A DNA stretch of 19,111 bases from positions 1 to 19,111 of the forward strand of contig CBFHRK010000039.1 of NCBI GenBank assembly GCA_965658225.1, in the 5' to 3' direction. Both the position numbers and the translations under genes were made by a program. The notes below the pieces were generated by a model. It was given only the letters and a program-made list of their open reading frames with translations, made no database searches and was not told the origin of the DNA. Position 1 is the stretch's first letter. The number at the start of each line of letters is the position of its first letter. Positions 1 through 6,847 of this stretch are shown here, in pieces. The stretch is from ECT2AJA-044 sp965658225. GTDB taxonomy: Bacteria; Bacteroidota; Bacteroidia; Flavobacteriales; ECT2AJA-044.

Positions 1-1468
1 CAGAATGAGCTGAGTTGTTCGGTCTTTTTGATCCCCCTTTAATAAGAGAATCAATCATGCCATTAAAAACGAAGTAATGAAAGGGCATAACCGCGTACCA
101 ATAGAGTCGACCAAAGATCCCTTTTGGGCGAAACGTGGCCGTTTGATGAAGCATAAGTTCGGCATCGTTCTCGACTACTTTCCATTCGAGCCAAGCCTCT
201 CCGGGAAGTTTCATTTCGGCATATAAAAGGAGTCGTGTTTTTTCTTTATCAGCTACTAAAACACGCCAAAAATCTAGAGCATCTCCCGCCCAGAGATCGA
301 CCGGACTCCTTCTTCCGCGGCGAAGTCCTACACCGCCGACGAACTTATCTAATAGTCCGCGAATACGCCATAAAAAATTTCCGTAGTACCATCCATTTTC
401 ACCACCAATCGACCAGATGTTTTTTTGTAATTCATCTCGTTCAATCGAGAACCTTCGTTCGCGATGGTCTTTGAAGCAGCCGTAAATAGGAACTTGAATA
501 TGATCTTTTAAATCGTCGCGCTCGAGACTGCTCGTTACAGCATCTTTCCAGCTACTCACTACTTCATTTTGCCTTAAACGCTGGAAAGCCAGTTCTACAG
601 CCTTCTTATAAGGAATATCTTCTGTTTCTACGTAGGTGTTTAAGTTGTTGGGTCGGGCTACTACCTCAATTTTCATGCTATCAACGAGTGCGCTGGCGAG
701 CTTAAAACTGGTACTCGTAACGAAATAGAGCCAATAAGAAGAGAGTTTAGGAGTCATTACGGGAACCGTAAAAATGTACCGCTTCATTCCCCGTACCTCG
801 GCGCATTGAAGTAGCATTTCTCGATACGTAAGTATATCGGGACCACCTATATCGTAGGTTTCGCCGTATAGCTCTTCTTTACCCAAAACCCCTGCTAAAT
901 AGGACAATACATCGCGAATTGAAATCGGTTGACAGCGAGTATTTAGCCATTTCGGTGTCACCATCACCGGAAGTTTTTCTACCAAGTCGCGAATGATTTC
1001 AAAAGAGGCGCTTCCCGACCCTACAATAATTCCTGCTCTGAGGGCCGTTAATTTTGCATCCGCTTTCTTTAGAAGTGTTTCAACGTTTTTGCGACTTTGG
1101 AGGTGCTCACTTAAATGATCCGCATTGTAGATTCCACCCAAGTAAATGATTTGTTTGCACGAGGTTGTATTGATGTATTCCACGAAATTATGTGCCGCAC
1201 TTTGTTCGAGAGCTCCAAAATTATTCGAGCTACTCGTCATGGAGTGAACTAAATAGTACGCCGCGTCTACATCTTTAGGTAAGTCCTCAATATTCAAAGG
1301 CTTTAATAGATCTGCCTCAAAAATGGAAACGGCCTCTTCCAATTTAGGTGTAAGCATGAATCGCGAACGATTACGAACGAAACAAAAGACTTCATGTCCT
1401 TCCTCAACAAGAACCTCAAGTAGTCGTCGCCCAATGTATCCGTTTGCTCCAGTCAGTATGATGCGCAT
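1..1468 (-). CDS. SDR family NAD(P)-binding oxidoreductase with C-terminal DUF2867 (YbjT-like), 3' end outside window
   Basis: The minus-strand frame is open from ATG at 1468 to the window edge, 489 codons with no stop. Residues 1-40 form a Rossmann start (RIILTGANGYIGRRLLEVL, the GxxGxxG of extended/atypical SDRs). The middle resembles NAD-dependent epimerase-like proteins (YDIGGPDILTYREML). The C-terminal third matches DUF2867: KDHRERRFSIERDE, then VGGVGLRRGRRSPVDLWAGD followed by ALDFWRV, then MKLPGEAWLEWKV and an FHYFVFNGM stretch near the edge. Known members are about 480-500 aa, so only a few residues should be missing. The substrate is unknown for the family. Genes of this kind often lie near photolyase/cryptochrome or carotenoid genes, which fits the rest of the window. 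It is transcribed away from the gene at 1675. A short inverted repeat (GAACC-N5-GGTTC, 1486-1500) lies in its leader. Confidence 0.88.
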   Translation of the reverse strand, partial: MRIILTGANGYIGRRLLEVLVEEGHEVFCFVRNRSRFMLTPKLEEAVSIFEADLLKPLNIEDLPKDVDAAYYLVHSMTSSSNNFGALEQSAAHNFVEYINTTSCKQIIYLGGIYNADHLSEHLQSRKNVETLLKKADAKLTALRAGIIVGSGSASFEIIRDLVEKLPVMVTPKWLNTRCQPISIRDVLSYLAGVLGKEELYGETYDIGGPDILTYREMLLQCAEVRGMKRYIFTVPVMTPKLSSYWLYFVTSTSFKLASALVDSMKIEVVARPNNLNTYVETEDIPYKKAVELAFQRLRQNEVVSSWKDAVTSSLERDDLKDHIQVPIYGCFKDHRERRFSIERDELQKNIWSIGGENGWYYGNFLWRIRGLLDKFVGGVGLRRGRRSPVDLWAGDALDFWRVLVADKEKTRLLLYAEMKLPGEAWLEWKVVENDAELMLHQTATFRPKGIFGRLYWYAVMPFHYFVFNGMIDSLIKGGSKRPNNSAHS

Positions 1469-1674
1469 GAAAGTCTAACCCAATTGAACCGCTGAGGTTC
1501 GAAAAGTACTACAACAAAATGGAAATTTCTGGGTTAGTAAAAAGAGTTCTTTCAACAGTTTGGTTAATAACTCAATGGCGAAAAGAGCAGTTTGAATTTA
1601 TTTTTTGATAATTTCGAGAGAACATCCAGTCCATACAGACTTCTGTTCTTTGCACCCACTAACACTAAAAGCAC

Positions 1675-1866
1675 ATGACAACAAGTACATCTCGTCTCGA
1701 ATATGCGAAAACGATTTTACAGAAAGTAAGTTTTGATGCCCGACTCTTCCAGAAGGAATTGAAAAAGAGCTTAAAGTGGGTTAGCGCTGAAGAGCGCTCC
1801 TTATTGCGAGAGTGGGTAGTCGTGAATTACCGCCATCTTACCGGAGATAATTACTTAATGTGTTGA
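1675..1866 (+). CDS. Small conserved hypothetical protein upstream of the Nudix gene
   Basis: A 63-residue protein with ATG start, no signal peptide and no membrane segment. It is rich in Lys, Glu and Leu and looks helical (LEYAKTILQKVSFDARLFQK, then ELKKSLKWVSAEERSLLREW). I recall similar 60-aa proteins (YAKTILEKVSFD followed by ELKKALK) directly ahead of CoA-pyrophosphatase/acyltransferase genes in flavobacteria, but cannot name a domain or function. Its last 7 bases overlap the GTG start of the Nudix gene, so the two are probably translationally coupled. The 206 bases upstream are shared with the divergent SDR gene; I found no convincing TAnnTTTG promoter there. Confidence 0.75.
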   Translation: MTTSTSRLEYAKTILQKVSFDARLFQKELKKSLKWVSAEERSLLREWVVVNYRHLTGDNYLMC

Positions 1867-2498
1867 TAGAACGTCTTGGTGCCTTATTGAATGAGGGTCC
1901 TCCCGGGTATGAAGCCCAGAATTCCATGTCGGTTGGAAACCGAATTCCTCCGTCCCCAGAAGAATTGGCAAAACTGAATGCGCGCCACGCGGGCGTAATG
2001 GCGCTGCTATTTCAAGAGCAAAGTGTTTGGCATACCGTGCTCATTCGTCGACCGTCTTATCCAGGTGTTCATAGCAATCAAATTGCCTTTCCCGGAGGCA
2101 AGCTAGAGAAAGAAGACGACGGTTATTTGGCAGCGGCCCTGCGCGAAACAGAGGAGGAGGTTGGCGCCGAACGGAATCGGATCCAAATTCTGGGAGGATT
2201 ATCACCTTTATACATTCCGCCGAGTAATTTTATGGTACACCCATTTGTTGGGGTCTTGGATAAGCCGTCGGCCTGGCGGCCAGAAGAGAAAGAAGTAGCA
2301 GAGGTTATCGAAATGCCTTTAGCTCATATTTTGTCGGATGTAAATCGCGTGGAGGAATTCGTAGAAACGAAATACGGGAAATGGAAAGTTCCTGCCTATA
2401 ATTATCAGGGTCACGTTATTTGGGGAGCAACGGGTATGATGCTGGCTGAGTTAGCCGTCGCTGTGAATCGCGCCGCAGGCGCAGAATCAGCCTTTTAA
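1860..2498 (+). CDS. Nudix hydrolase, CoA pyrophosphatase (NudL/YeaB-like)
   Basis: A 212-aa protein starting at GTG (1860). Residues 59-81 carry the CoA-pyrophosphatase signature: LIRRPSYPGVHSNQIAFPGG followed by K. The catalytic Nudix helix follows, with RETEEEVG at 95-102 as the REUxEExGU part. The spacing between GGK and RE fits the CoA-pyrophosphatase subfamily rather than the standard GX5EX7RE count. Known enzymes split CoA and its derivatives into 3',5'-ADP and phosphopantetheine, using Mg or Mn. The gene overlaps the upstream 63-aa gene by 7 bases and precedes the acyltransferase by about 40 bases, so the three look like one operon. CoA turnover next to an acyl-CoA/ACP-using enzyme is plausible but inferred. 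Confidence 0.9.
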   Translation: MLIERLGALLNEGPPGYEAQNSMSVGNRIPPSPEELAKLNARHAGVMALLFQEQSVWHTVLIRRPSYPGVHSNQIAFPGGKLEKEDDGYLAAALRETEEEVGAERNRIQILGGLSPLYIPPSNFMVHPFVGVLDKPSAWRPEEKEVAEVIEMPLAHILSDVNRVEEFVETKYGKWKVPAYNYQGHVIWGATGMMLAELAVAVNRAAGAESAF

Positions 2499-2538
2499 AA
2501 AATCAGTACCTTTGGCGCCCTAACTAATTCTGCTTCTA

Positions 2539-3339
2539 TTGAAGGTGCGTAATCTTTTTGTAGATCGATTCGGGAACCCGCTTCTGTTAAAAAGACTCAT
2601 GATATTGGTCTTTGGAGCGTACACCTTTCCTCGATTCGCTATCCGAAATAAGACCATCATTGAGGGGAGTGAAATTCTACACAACCTCCCGAAAAAGAAC
2701 GTTTTGTTTGTTTCGAACCATCAAACGTACTATGCGGATGTAGCTTGTTTTTTCCATGTTTTTGCCTCCGCTCGATGGGGATTTCGGAATACGATTAAAT
2801 TTCCAATTTACCTCTTGAATCCGATTTTGAGACTTTATTTCGTAGCGGCCAAGGAAACGATGGAAAGCGGATTGCTTCCTAGGATTTTTAAGTTGGCCGG
2901 ATCTATTTCCGTTAAAAGAACTTGGCGAGAGAAAGGCCAAGAAATTCAACGTGAAGTAGATCAAAAAGATCCCGATAATATTAGCAAAGCATTGGATGAT
3001 GGTTGGGTAATTACTTTTCCTCAAGGTACTACTCGGCCATTTGTAGCTGGGCGTAAAGGAACCGCTCATTTAATCCGAAATACCCAACCCATTGTGGTGC
3101 CCATTACTATCGATGGTTTCAGAAGGGCTTTCGACAAGCAAGGAATTATGTTGAAAGGTCGGAATGTACAATTGAAGGTACAGGTAAAAGAGCCCTTGAA
3201 AATCGATTATACAGCACCCGTTGAGAATATTTTGGATCAGATCATGCACTCCATAGAACAAACTCCAGAATTTAATTTGATGGGGCAAATTTCTGAGCAG
3301 AGTGATCCGAATAGTGTGAAACGTGACTCTTGGTACTGA
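2539..3339 (+). CDS. PlsC-like 1-acyl-sn-glycerol-3-phosphate acyltransferase family protein (Bacteroidota subtype)
   Basis: A 266-aa protein with a hydrophobic N-terminal stretch (LLLKRLMILVFGAYTF, residues 15-30) suggesting membrane association. The acyltransferase motif I appears as SNHQTYYADV (residues 59-68), so His61 and Asp67 are separated by five residues instead of the usual four. Motif III reads FPQGTTRPF instead of FPEGT(R). RKGTAHLIRNTQPIVVPITI is the motif IV region. I recall flavobacterial proteins with the same FPQGTTKPFAPGRKGTAH pattern, so this is probably a lineage-specific subfamily. The likely role is acyl transfer to a lysophospholipid or another lipid, but the acceptor is uncertain. 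The TTG at 2539 is the best available start: a stop lies at 2521-2523, and the next ATG (codon 21) would remove part of the hydrophobic segment. Confidence 0.8.
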   Translation: MKVRNLFVDRFGNPLLLKRLMILVFGAYTFPRFAIRNKTIIEGSEILHNLPKKNVLFVSNHQTYYADVACFFHVFASARWGFRNTIKFPIYLLNPILRLYFVAAKETMESGLLPRIFKLAGSISVKRTWREKGQEIQREVDQKDPDNISKALDDGWVITFPQGTTRPFVAGRKGTAHLIRNTQPIVVPITIDGFRRAFDKQGIMLKGRNVQLKVQVKEPLKIDYTAPVENILDQIMHSIEQTPEFNLMGQISEQSDPNSVKRDSWY

Positions 3340-3411
3340 AAAAGTACCCTATTTCACCTTACCTTTCCAACTCTAAGGCCCTTTTGCGCGTTCTCATTAA
3401 AAATAGATGTT

Positions 3412-4146
3412 ATGAAAAAAGCAACTCTGCTCATATTAGCCTTCAGTTTATTCGCCTTTTCCGGATGCGAAAAGGATGAAGACCCCAATCCGGGAGAAGT
3501 TACCCTTCGCGTATCTTTTGTCTCTAACGGAGCTCCTGTTGCTATAAACGAAGTGCTTCCCTACAATGGAAATGATCATAAAATCAGTTTGGTTAAAATG
3601 TACTTGTCGAACCTCGCATTGGAATGCAGCTGTGGGAGTACTGAAAAATTGGCTGATGTGGTTTTAGTCGACTCCGATAAAGATCAATACTCGTTCAGCT
3701 TTGAGGTAGACCCTGGAACCTACACAGGCCTTGGAATGAGCTTGGGATTACCTGCTGAATTAAACGGTCAAGATCCTTCCATTTTTGCCGCCGATCACCC
3801 AATGAGCGCTCAGCAAAATATGTATTGGACATGGGCTTCGAAGTATCGATTTATCATTTATGAAGGAAAAGTAGACAGTACGCAAAGCAATAATTTCGAT
3901 CATTTTTTAGTGTACCATACAGGACTCGACACCTTGTTCAGAGACATGGGCACTCTTCCATTATCTTTAACGGTAGAGTCTGAATCGAAACATACGATTG
4001 ATATTACATTTGATCTGTTGAATGTGTTGTATGATGTAAATGATCCTATAGATGTATTTGTTGATGACGACACGCACACCATGGACCACTTAGAATTGGC
4101 AAAACGAATTACAGATAATGCGGTTGCCAGCTTCAATATCGAGTAG
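3412..4146 (+). CDS. MbnP-like copper-binding lipoprotein
   Basis: A 244-aa protein with a lipoprotein signal peptide: Lys2-Lys3, a hydrophobic core, and FSGC with Cys19 as the lipidation site, followed by the acidic EKDEDPN linker. The rest is predicted to be a periplasmic beta-domain. Features of the MbnP family are the EVxLRVSF first strand, the KMYLSNLAL segment, MYWTWASKYRF (Trp139 and Trp141) and DHFLVYHTG (His164, His169). In studied MbnP proteins a tryptophan is converted to kynurenine by the partner dihaem enzyme MbnH, and the kynurenine helps bind copper. The downstream gene is an MbnH-like dihaem protein overlapping this one by 29 bases, which supports the call. Which Trp is modified, and whether copper is the ligand here, are inferences. 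Confidence 0.85.
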   Translation: MKKATLLILAFSLFAFSGCEKDEDPNPGEVTLRVSFVSNGAPVAINEVLPYNGNDHKISLVKMYLSNLALECSCGSTEKLADVVLVDSDKDQYSFSFEVDPGTYTGLGMSLGLPAELNGQDPSIFAADHPMSAQQNMYWTWASKYRFIIYEGKVDSTQSNNFDHFLVYHTGLDTLFRDMGTLPLSLTVESESKHTIDITFDLLNVLYDVNDPIDVFVDDDTHTMDHLELAKRITDNAVASFNIE

Positions 4147-5149
4147 GACTAAAATCCGATTAGCGGGTTTTTTAGCCTTCGTTTTCACCGGTTTTTCCTG
4201 TGTTCGTGAGGTGCCTTCCATAGCTATTCCCGGCCTCCCGGCCGGATGGCCAACTTTCTACGCTGTCGACGATAATCCATATAGCGGTGAACGAGCCGCT
4301 CTCGGAAAAGAACTCTTTTTTGACACACGACTCAGTGCCCAGAATAATGTTAGTTGCGGCACATGTCATCGGCCCGAAAGGGCTTGGACGGTCAATGAAG
4401 ACTTAGTGATGGGTACCTCAGGAACCCGATTTTTTCGGCATCCGCCTTCATTAGTAAACGTCGCCTTTTTCGCAGAGTACCATTGGGATGGAGGCACAAC
4501 GTCTTTGGAAAAGCAAATTCTCGCACCCCTTGAGAATCCCGATGAAATGAATATCCGAATCGATACCTTGATCGAACGACTTCAATCGGATTCCTATTAT
4601 AACAAGCGGTTTCGAGAAGTTTTTGACCGTGCTCCCGATATGTACGGATTAACAAGAGCCTTGGCGGCTTATGAACGCGCTTTGGTCAGTTTCAATAGTA
4701 AATGGGATCAAGTGCAAGCCGGAAGAGCAAATTGGACCGAGATAGAAGAAGAGGGGCGCGAACTCTTCTTTTCATCCAAGTTAAACTGTAGTTCATGCCA
4801 TACTCCTCCGTTATTTACGGATCGCGATTACCACAACACTGGTTTGTGGAAATGGGGCGATTTTGATCCTGGAAGATCGCGCGTTACACTCGATTCGGCC
4901 GACTTGGGTAAATTCAAGACGCCTACTCTGCGAAATATAGGGTTTTCCTTTCCTTATTTTCACGATGGTTCGGTAACTACTTTGGAAGAAGTACTGGCTC
5001 ACTACGCGCGCGGAGGAAATGAGAATCAAAACCAAGATTCGCTTGTCTCGGGATTTGAATTGAGTCAAGAAGAGAAAAAGTGTCTCATTGCTTTTTTAAT
5101 GGCGCTCAATGATTCAGCATCGATAACGAATCCCGAAGTACTTCCTTAA
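4118..5149 (+). CDS. MbnH-like dihaem cytochrome c peroxidase family protein
   Basis: A 343-aa protein with a signal-like N-terminus (IRLAGFLAFVFTGFSC, Cys28; the lipobox is loose). Two haem c sites are visible: CGTCH at residues 80-84 and CSSCH at 224-228. The bacterial CCP/MauG fold is shown by LGKELFFDTRLSAQNNVSC, WTVNED, AFFAEYHWDGG, ELFFSSKLNCSSCH, KFKTPTLRNIGFSFPYFHDG and a final helix. It would act in the periplasm. The family includes H2O2-reducing peroxidases and tryptophan-modifying enzymes such as MauG and MbnH. The overlap with an MbnP-like gene argues for the second role: making kynurenine on the MbnP partner. The ATG at 4118 lies inside mbnP; TTG at 4124 is an alternative start. 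Confidence 0.88.
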   Translation: MRLPASISSRTKIRLAGFLAFVFTGFSCVREVPSIAIPGLPAGWPTFYAVDDNPYSGERAALGKELFFDTRLSAQNNVSCGTCHRPERAWTVNEDLVMGTSGTRFFRHPPSLVNVAFFAEYHWDGGTTSLEKQILAPLENPDEMNIRIDTLIERLQSDSYYNKRFREVFDRAPDMYGLTRALAAYERALVSFNSKWDQVQAGRANWTEIEEEGRELFFSSKLNCSSCHTPPLFTDRDYHNTGLWKWGDFDPGRSRVTLDSADLGKFKTPTLRNIGFSFPYFHDGSVTTLEEVLAHYARGGNENQNQDSLVSGFELSQEEKKCLIAFLMALNDSASITNPEVLP

Positions 5150-5262
5150 ATACATGTTGAACAATAGTTCGGACTTATTGTTGTTCGCACACTTACTCTT
5201 AAAGACTCATTTTCAGTCGCTTTTGAGAAAATGAACAAAGAATTGTGAACTTCTTAAAACAC

Positions 5263-5298
5263 TTTGACTAAAGATGCTGTTTAAATTAAGTAGTTTTG
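5263..5298 (+). promoter_or_regulatory. Candidate promoter of the MerR/CarH-like gene
   Basis: TAGTTTTG at 5291-5298 fits the Bacteroidota -7 element TAnnTTTG exactly, 28 bases before the ATG. A TTTG at 5263-5266 could be the -33 element, but the 24-nt spacer is slightly long. A TTGTTTAA octamer (5296-5303) overlaps the end of the -7 box. The same octamer occurs inside the operator array of the crt operon, so self-repression is possible. Confidence 0.45.
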
Positions 5299-5326
5299 TT
5301 TAACCAAACTTGAACAAGAAAGGCCG

Positions 5327-6217
5327 ATGGTCACGTATTCAATAAAAGATTTGGAGAAATTCTCCGGAATAAAAGCGCACACCATACGCATATGGGAGCA
5401 GCGATATGGCTTATTGAATCCACACCGTACCGATACGAATATTCGCTTTTACGACGAGGATCAGTTAAAAATGCTTCTCAATGTTTCTTTATTGGCGAAC
5501 AACGGTCACAAGATCAGCAAGATTTCGGGCTATTCGAAGGAAGAATTCAATAAAGAGGTTCGTGCGATTTATGAAAAGTATGAACACGAAGCCTCAACGG
5601 AAGCATTGCAAGTAAAAGTAAACGGTCTGATCATGGCCATGCTTGAGCTCGATGAATTGAAATTCGAGAAAATCTTTTCAACAAGCCTGTTAAAAAGGGG
5701 CTTTGAAGGAACCGTACTTGATTTGTTGTATCCCTTTTTACAACGCATCGGAATGATGTGGCGAACGGGTGAAGTGAGTTGCGCTCAGGAGCACTTTATT
5801 ACGAATCTTATTCGTCAAAAGGTACTGGTAGCTATTGATGCCATTCCCTTAGCTACAGGAGATAGTGAGAAGTTCTTGCTCTTTTTACCTGAAAGTGAAT
5901 TTAATGAGTTGCTAACCCTTTTGTCGACTTATATTTTAAAGAATAAAGGGAAGCAGTGTATCTACCTAGGGCAGGATATACCTTTTCATGACTTATTAAG
6001 TGTAGCTGAAATTACTACCCCACATGCCTTGATGACCTTTTTGACTGAACCTGCCAGTCAGGAAGAATCTCAGAAGTACATCAATCAACTAGCATCGACG
6101 TTTCCGTCGAAGTCAATTATTATTTCGGGTAATGTCTCCTTCCTTCACGATTTAGATCGCCCCGGAAATGTAACCATCATTGATTCGTTAAGACACCTTG
6201 TTGAGGTAATTCTTTAA
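5327..6217 (+). CDS. MerR-family regulator with CarH/LitR-like cobalamin-binding region (degenerate ligand motif)
   Basis: A 296-aa protein. Residues 3-70 are a MerR winged helix (YSIKDLEKFSGIKAHTIRIW, then EQRYGLLNPHRTDTNIRFYD). Residues 90-170 match the helical bundle of B12-binding regulators, including the W-x9-EH motif (Trp145, Glu155-His156 in MMWRTGEVSCAQEH). Residues 183-290 match the Rossmann-like cobalamin domain (YLGQDIPF). Known CarH/LitR proteins repress carotenoid and photolyase genes in the dark with adenosylcobalamin, and light destroys the DNA-bound tetramer. Aligned to CarH ERHEIG, this protein has EFNELL: the cobalt-ligand His is Asn193 and the Gly is Leu196. Cobalamin binding is therefore doubtful, or would use another ligand. 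It lies 630 bases upstream of the sigma/crt operon and is the likely repressor of it. Confidence 0.88.
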   Translation: MVTYSIKDLEKFSGIKAHTIRIWEQRYGLLNPHRTDTNIRFYDEDQLKMLLNVSLLANNGHKISKISGYSKEEFNKEVRAIYEKYEHEASTEALQVKVNGLIMAMLELDELKFEKIFSTSLLKRGFEGTVLDLLYPFLQRIGMMWRTGEVSCAQEHFITNLIRQKVLVAIDAIPLATGDSEKFLLFLPESEFNELLTLLSTYILKNKGKQCIYLGQDIPFHDLLSVAEITTPHALMTFLTEPASQEESQKYINQLASTFPSKSIIISGNVSFLHDLDRPGNVTIIDSLRHLVEVIL

Positions 6218-6633
6218 CCGCGCATACGAACACGATCCGTCTCTTCTTTTGGCCAAATAAAGGTGACCTTATGAGGTCGGCCCAGTATGGTAGGTGAAAA
6301 GCCAGCATCCGCGAAAATTTTAAACACTACTCGGTCTTTTCCGCGCACTTCCCAGTTCTGCATGATTTCGTCTTTCAAGGTCATGAATACATCGTGCAGC
6401 TCCTTCAATCGATCTTGATCGTCCTCTGGAACCACCATGAGAAAAGATTTTCCAATCATTTCATCGGATGCGTATCCGTAGAGGCGGAGATAATTGTTGT
6501 TCACGGCCGAATAGTTACCGTTTTCATCGGTTACGCAAATAGCTAGGGGAGTATCCTCAATAATAGCCGCGTAGTTTTGGGGATCTTGATCTAAAAGGTC
6601 TTTGATCCTCTTGGTTTCGTTTAAATCGATCAT
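6214..6633 (-). CDS. Single-domain PAS protein
   Basis: A 139-aa protein from the ATG at 6633; a TTG at 6645 would add four residues. After a short helical N-terminus, one PAS domain spans roughly residues 18-115: AAIIEDTPLAICVTDENGNY, then NNNYLRLYGYASDEMIGKSF and LMVVPEDD. No kinase, GGDEF, HTH or other output domain is present. The position of the flavin-binding Cys in LOV domains (GxNCRFLQ) is occupied here by GKSFLMVV, so this is not a LOV photoreceptor. It ends tail-to-tail with the MerR gene, overlapping it by 4 bases, and is divergent from the ECF sigma gene. It could be a small sensor or partner for the MerR or sigma factor. Neither the ligand nor the partner is visible from the sequence. 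Confidence 0.8.
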   Translation of the reverse strand: MIDLNETKRIKDLLDQDPQNYAAIIEDTPLAICVTDENGNYSAVNNNYLRLYGYASDEMIGKSFLMVVPEDDQDRLKELHDVFMTLKDEIMQNWEVRGKDRVVFKIFADAGFSPTILGRPHKVTFIWPKEETDRVRMRG

Positions 6634-6656
6634 ATAATAGGTCAAATAGGATGTCT

Positions 6657-6664
6657 CAAAAGTA
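6657..6664 (-). promoter_or_regulatory. Candidate -7 element for the PAS gene
   Basis: On the minus strand this reads TACTTTTG, an exact TAnnTTTG match, 23 bases before the ATG at 6633. No good -33 TTTG was found at the expected distance, so this is a weak call. Confidence 0.3.
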
Positions 6665-6725
6665 ATTATTTGTGCTTGAAAGTAAGTTATTTTATTTTCG
6701 AAAATAAATGAAAGAATATAAAGCC

Positions 6726-6797
6726 CTGTTAATCAAGTTGTTATGTGATTTGTTTAATGAATTGTTAAATGAGTTACACAAAGCATTGTTATTTGGG
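6726..6797 (+). repeat. Tandem 12-bp direct-repeat array, probable operator for the MerR/CarH-like repressor
   Basis: Six consecutive 12-base units share a common phase: CTGTTAATCAAG (6726), TTGTTATGTGAT (6738), TTGTTTAATGAA (6750), TTGTTAAATGAG (6762), TTACACAAAGCA (6774, degenerate) and TTGTTATTTGGG (6786). TGTT is invariant at positions 2-5 in five of the six. The third and fourth units match at 10 of 12 bases. The last unit contains the promoter's -33 TTG. CarH-type tetramers are known to bind tandem direct repeats of about 11 bp head to tail, overlapping the promoter, so the arrangement suits the neighbouring regulator. The regulator assignment is inference; the repetition itself is visible in the sequence. 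Confidence 0.65.
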
Positions 6798-6815
6798 GTT
6801 TGTTGTTTAGCTTTG
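6786..6815 (+). promoter_or_regulatory. Promoter of the sigma-crt-pterin-photolyase operon
   Basis: TTG at 6786-6788, a 19-nt spacer, and TAGCTTTG at 6808-6815 match the Bacteroidota housekeeping promoter (TTTG about 19 nt upstream of TAnnTTTG). Transcription would start near 6822, giving a leader of about 25 bases before the ATG at 6848. The -33 box is embedded in the 12-bp repeat array. TTAAACAA (6827-6834), the inverse complement of the array octamer TTGTTTAA, lies at the predicted start site. The layout suggests repression by blocking RNA polymerase. Confidence 0.7.
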
Positions 6816-6847
6816 AACTGTAAATATTAAACAAACCTCTTGAAATA

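Noticed and set aside
235..474. Plus-strand open frame of 79 codons
   Set aside because: It lies wholly inside the minus-strand DUF2867 SDR gene, whose protein is clearly conserved; the plus-strand product is low in recognisable features.
1486..1500. GAACC-N5-GGTTC hairpin in the leader of the DUF2867 SDR
   Set aside because: Only five base pairs with no T-run and no known riboswitch features; too weak to call a regulator.
2677..3288. Minus-strand open frames inside the acyltransferase gene
   Set aside because: Shadows of a well-supported plus-strand gene, with no family resemblance.
5159..5186. Possible terminator after the MbnH-like gene
   Set aside because: AACAATA/TATTGTT can pair over a 9-base loop, but the stem is AT-rich and no T-run follows, so it is unlikely to terminate transcription on its own.
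6214..6633. PAS protein as a LOV blue-light receptor
   Set aside because: The photoactive Cys and the GxNCRFLQ motif are absent (GKSFLMVV instead).
6726..6797. Reading the 12-bp repeats as a CRISPR or mobile-element terminus
   Set aside because: The units are directly abutting with no spacers, are imperfect, and run into a promoter; no cas gene or transposase is near.
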